A DNA stretch of 22,534 bases from Mesotaenium endlicherianum (Eukaryota; Streptophyta; Zygnematophyceae; Zygnematales; Mesotaeniaceae): positions 24,867 to 47,400 of the forward strand of contig WELA01001563.1 in NCBI GenBank assembly GCA_009602735.1, written 5' to 3'. Positions 20,205-22,534 of this stretch are shown piece after piece. The position numbers and the translations under genes were made by a program. Under the pieces are notes generated by a model. The model was not told where the DNA came from. It searched no databases and saw nothing but the letters and a program-made list of their open reading frames with translations. The stretch's first letter is position 1. The number at the start of each line of letters is the position of its first letter.

Positions 20205-20709
20205 TGTAGTGAAACAGATAGATAAAGTACGTAGTAAAATAGAATACTTTATCTATTCAAGACAAGGATCTTTGAACACAAGTGGTAGCTTCTTGAAAGA
20301 GAGATGACTTCTTGTAAGTTAATGTATTTCTGGAATTTGGCACGTACAAGAGTGATTCTGGAATGTCTTTCTATGTTCTAGCTCTTATTTATATACTTGC
20401 TACATAAGTACTTTCTGGGAAGATGTATGTTGATGTGTTGGCACCCAACACATCCCAAAACTTGCCACCTCTTTCTAGAATAATGTACACATGTTCTTTT
20501 GACCTAAAAAATGGCATATTTGACTTTTGCCACACGGAGTTCTTCTAGGTCCTTTCTCTAACTTCGAAAATGCCTTAGAAGGTTCAAAGGACATGAACCA
20601 AGTCACTAGAGTATCTATTCACACTCGACTCCACACAATACTACTCCAAATATATTCAAAAAGCATTAAAATATGTGCCAAGTAATATATAATAACTCAA
20701 ATCACTACA
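20205..20709 (-). repeat. 3' LTR of the gypsy element (505 bp)
   Basis: On the minus strand it opens TGTAGTGA and closes TCACTACA, a perfect 8-bp inverted terminus in the standard TG...CA form. It is bounded inward by a polypurine tract and outward by piggyBac-like coding sequence. The flanking five bases ctacc (20200-20204) are the expected target-site duplication; the partner is off the window. Confidence 0.88.
20386..20395 (-). promoter_or_regulatory. TATA box in the LTR
   Basis: TATATAAATA on the minus strand, about 315 bp into the LTR, where a U3 promoter would be expected. Confidence 0.6.
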
Positions 20710-20721
20710 TCACCCCCCCAA
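20710..20721 (-). other. Polypurine tract (plus-strand primer) of the retrotransposon
   Basis: TTGGGGGGGTGA on the minus strand abuts the LTR start. This is the usual place and make-up of the tract that primes second-strand synthesis. Confidence 0.8.
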
Positions 20722-20747
20722 CAGGAAAAACCGACGTCTCGGCGCGT

Positions 20748-20876
20748 CAAGTCAGGTCTTACACATGTGGAGCAGACTAGTCAACAGCTTCAAGTCAGAT
20801 GCCACACATGTGAAAAGAATTAGTCAAAGGCGCCAAGTCAGGTGCTACACATGTAAGGTAGACTAGGCAAGGTCGT
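20748..20876 (-). repeat. 43-bp tandem repeat, three copies, in the retrotransposon 3' untranslated region
   Basis: Units start at exactly 20748, 20791 and 20834 on the + strand. Each carries caagtcag, acacatgt and an agactagtcaa-like word, with several differences per unit. Confidence 0.85.
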
Positions 20877-21486
20877 GGGTGGCGTGACCTTATTGGCTAG
20901 CCTACTCCTTGATGATAAAGAAAATTGTACAAGTTGGCCCAGAATCTGCCACAAATTCAAAAATTCATAGCATCCACAGAACTGCTCCAAATCTACAAAT
21001 TTGAGTGCCAAACGGACCGCATCGGAGAACTCTTCCGGGTCACCAAATTTGAGAGCATTCTAATTTCTGGAGCGTCGTTGAGAGCTGAGAGAGTAGGCAC
21101 TCCTCCATATCTGTGCAGAAACTTCTGAAAATCATAAGTCCTTCTATACTCCTCCAAATTCTGCAAACTAAGTCTCAAACTGGGCGCTGTAAGATGCTCT
21201 ACAAGAGTCTTGAGTTTCAGAGCATTCCAAGTTCAGGGGAGGGCACAATGTCAGAAGGCATATTCTGCCCTAACAATGCCAGCAGCCAGCAGCCTGACCC
21301 CCTTCTACTTAGAGCATCATATCTCTCTCACCAGTGCTCTAAATTGAGCAAACTTGGACTCTAAATGACCGGCTACTCATGGACTACAGCCAGGTAAATT
21401 TTCAGAATTTATTATGCAGAGACCTATTACCAGTAGCAGTTTTAGTTTTCTGTCCAGAAACTGCGAGAAGAGAAGAGTGTCTAATG

Positions 21487-22533
21487 TCAATTTTTCCTCT
21501 TTCTTGTTCTTGCAGGCTGCCTCCAAGGGGTCTTCTGCTGCTTCTTGATGGTGGCAGGCTGCCTCCCTGAAGTCTTCGGGCTTCTAGTAGAGAGACTTGG
21601 GGCTGGTCCAAGATGGGGGTTGGCGGCATGGAAGCGCTTCAACTTTCTCTGAACTTTGTCAAGGTAGTGCGCCGCCACCCAACTATTCTCCGAATCTGGA
21701 TATCCTTTCCACTTGATCAAGTATTGCTGCTGTCTCCTGAAATTTCTCATAGCCACTATGTCTTCCACTTCGTACTCCAAATGATCATCCACTATTGTTG
21801 GGGCTGGTGGGGTTGTCACACGTCCTGGGAACTTGTTGTCGGGTTGCACATATGGCTTGAAGAGGGAAGCGTGGAATACGGGGTCGATGTGCATAGTCTG
21901 GGGAAGTTCTAGCTTGAAAGCAACGGGGTTGACTTGCTGGATAATCTTGAAGGGTCCCAAATACTTGGGAGAGAACTTGCTGCCGGCAGGCCTGTTGTTC
22001 AGGGAAATGTTCTTGGATGATAGTAACACGTTGTCACCCACTCTGTACGTAATTTCTCTTCTGGATCTGTTCGCCACTCTTGCTTGAGCATCTTGCGCGT
22101 GTTGTAGAGCTTTCTTGGCTGCTGCAAGGGCTGCTTCTAATGTTTCCAAAAAATCTGTGGCTGCAGGTACTTCATCATGGCCAGCCGTGAAGCTCAGCGG
22201 CGTGGTCGGATGGACGCCATAGTTGAGGAAGAATGGGGACTCTTGGGTAGAGGCTTGCGTTGTGTTGTTGTAGGCAAACTCCAGGGGGGTCAAGTACATG
22301 TCCCAATCTTGCTCCAAAGTAGACACGTAGGCCTTTAGAGAGGCCTTTAGGGTACGATTCATACGCTCGGTTTGCCCATCTGATTATGGGTGGTAGGCGG
22401 TGGACATATTCAGCGATGTACCCAAGTTCTTGAAGAGATTTTTCCAGAAATGGCTTGTGAATCTTGGGTCTCTATCTGACACAATTCTTGATGGTAGTCC
22501 ATGGAGTCGGAAGATGTTGTCAGAGATGAGTCT
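21487..22533 (-). pseudogene. Integrase C-terminal part and chromodomain of the gypsy polyprotein (3' end, one stop)
   Basis: The frame is open from the window edge except for one TAA at 22384-22386. Upstream of that stop is the core piece [18 protein letters not shown] with a catalytic Asp. Right after it comes SDGQTER with the catalytic Glu. The 291-residue run starting at 22362 then gives LEFAYNNTTQ (28-37), SPFFLNYGVHP (42-52), the GPF module YLGPFKI (134-140) and a chromodomain at about 197-245 (YEVEDIVAMR, YLIKWKGYPDSENSWV). The tail holds two 15-residue repeats (about 261-275 and 276-290), basic and Gln/Pro-rich. Known integrases of this type insert cDNA using an Asp-Asp-Glu site. The stop lies between two conserved motifs, so this copy is probably inactive. 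Confidence 0.88.
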
Positions 22534-22534
22534 T

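Larger units (their letters stand above)
20205..22534 (-). mobile_element. Ty3/gypsy chromodomain LTR retrotransposon, 3' half
   Basis: Read on the minus strand: integrase C-terminal part, GPF module and chromodomain (22533-21487), a 3' untranslated stretch of about 765 bp (21486-20722), a polypurine tract, then the 3' LTR ending at 20205. Protease, reverse transcriptase, RNase H, primer-binding site and 5' LTR lie beyond the window. The chromodomain places it among chromoviruses, which use it to target chromatin in known members. Confidence 0.9.

Noticed and set aside
17041..20470. Search for TTAA-flanked terminal repeats of the piggyBac element
   Set aside because: TTAA sites occur, but no matching inverted ends were found by eye, so element boundaries are not claimed.

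Overview
The window is nuclear DNA from a large-genome eukaryote. Two protein genes on the + strand are split by many GT-AG introns of about 290-1630 bp, dinucleotide microsatellites are everywhere, and the right third is transposon debris. The species cannot be read from the sequence. A His-Asp phosphorelay receiver, an ADP-ribose/CDP-alcohol phosphatase and a chromodomain Ty3/gypsy element would fit an alga, an early green-lineage organism or another protist. That is inference only.

Layout. (1) 1-2420 (+): the last four exons of a multidomain phosphorelay protein, probably a hybrid histidine kinase, encoding its C-terminal receiver domain. The 5' part is off the window. (2) 2421-4915: purine-rich 3' flank, a CT microsatellite, a 10-bp tandem repeat and a striking 57-nt double hairpin. 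(3) 4916/5171-13562 (+): a complete nine-exon gene for a Mn-dependent ADP-ribose/CDP-alcohol diphosphatase (ADPRM family), rebuilt here exon by exon with every splice phase agreeing (301 aa). An in-frame upstream ATG would add 85 residues that look like an organelle-targeting peptide. Introns 3 and 7 hold decayed copies of the neighbouring exons 4 and 7. One copy (8312-8344) still has an acceptor, a donor and the right phase. Exon 5 holds an in-frame internal donor. (4) 13563-17903: AT-richer DNA with no recognisable gene, but with a long imperfect inverted repeat (about 13915-14600). (5) 17904-20204 (-): a decayed piggyBac-type transposase gene. (6) 20205-22534 (-): the 3' half of a chromodomain Ty3/gypsy retrotransposon (integrase end, chromodomain, polypurine tract, 505-bp 3' LTR). 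It appears to have inserted into the piggyBac copy.

The two host genes share an orientation, but nothing in the sequence links their functions. Base composition changes at about 13.6 kb from GC-rich exons with TG/CA-rich introns to AT-rich repeat-derived DNA. The most interesting leads are the possible dual start of the phosphatase, the ghost exons with live splice signals, the large inverted repeat, and the nested, datable transposon pair. I found no evidence of a wholly new multi-gene system.
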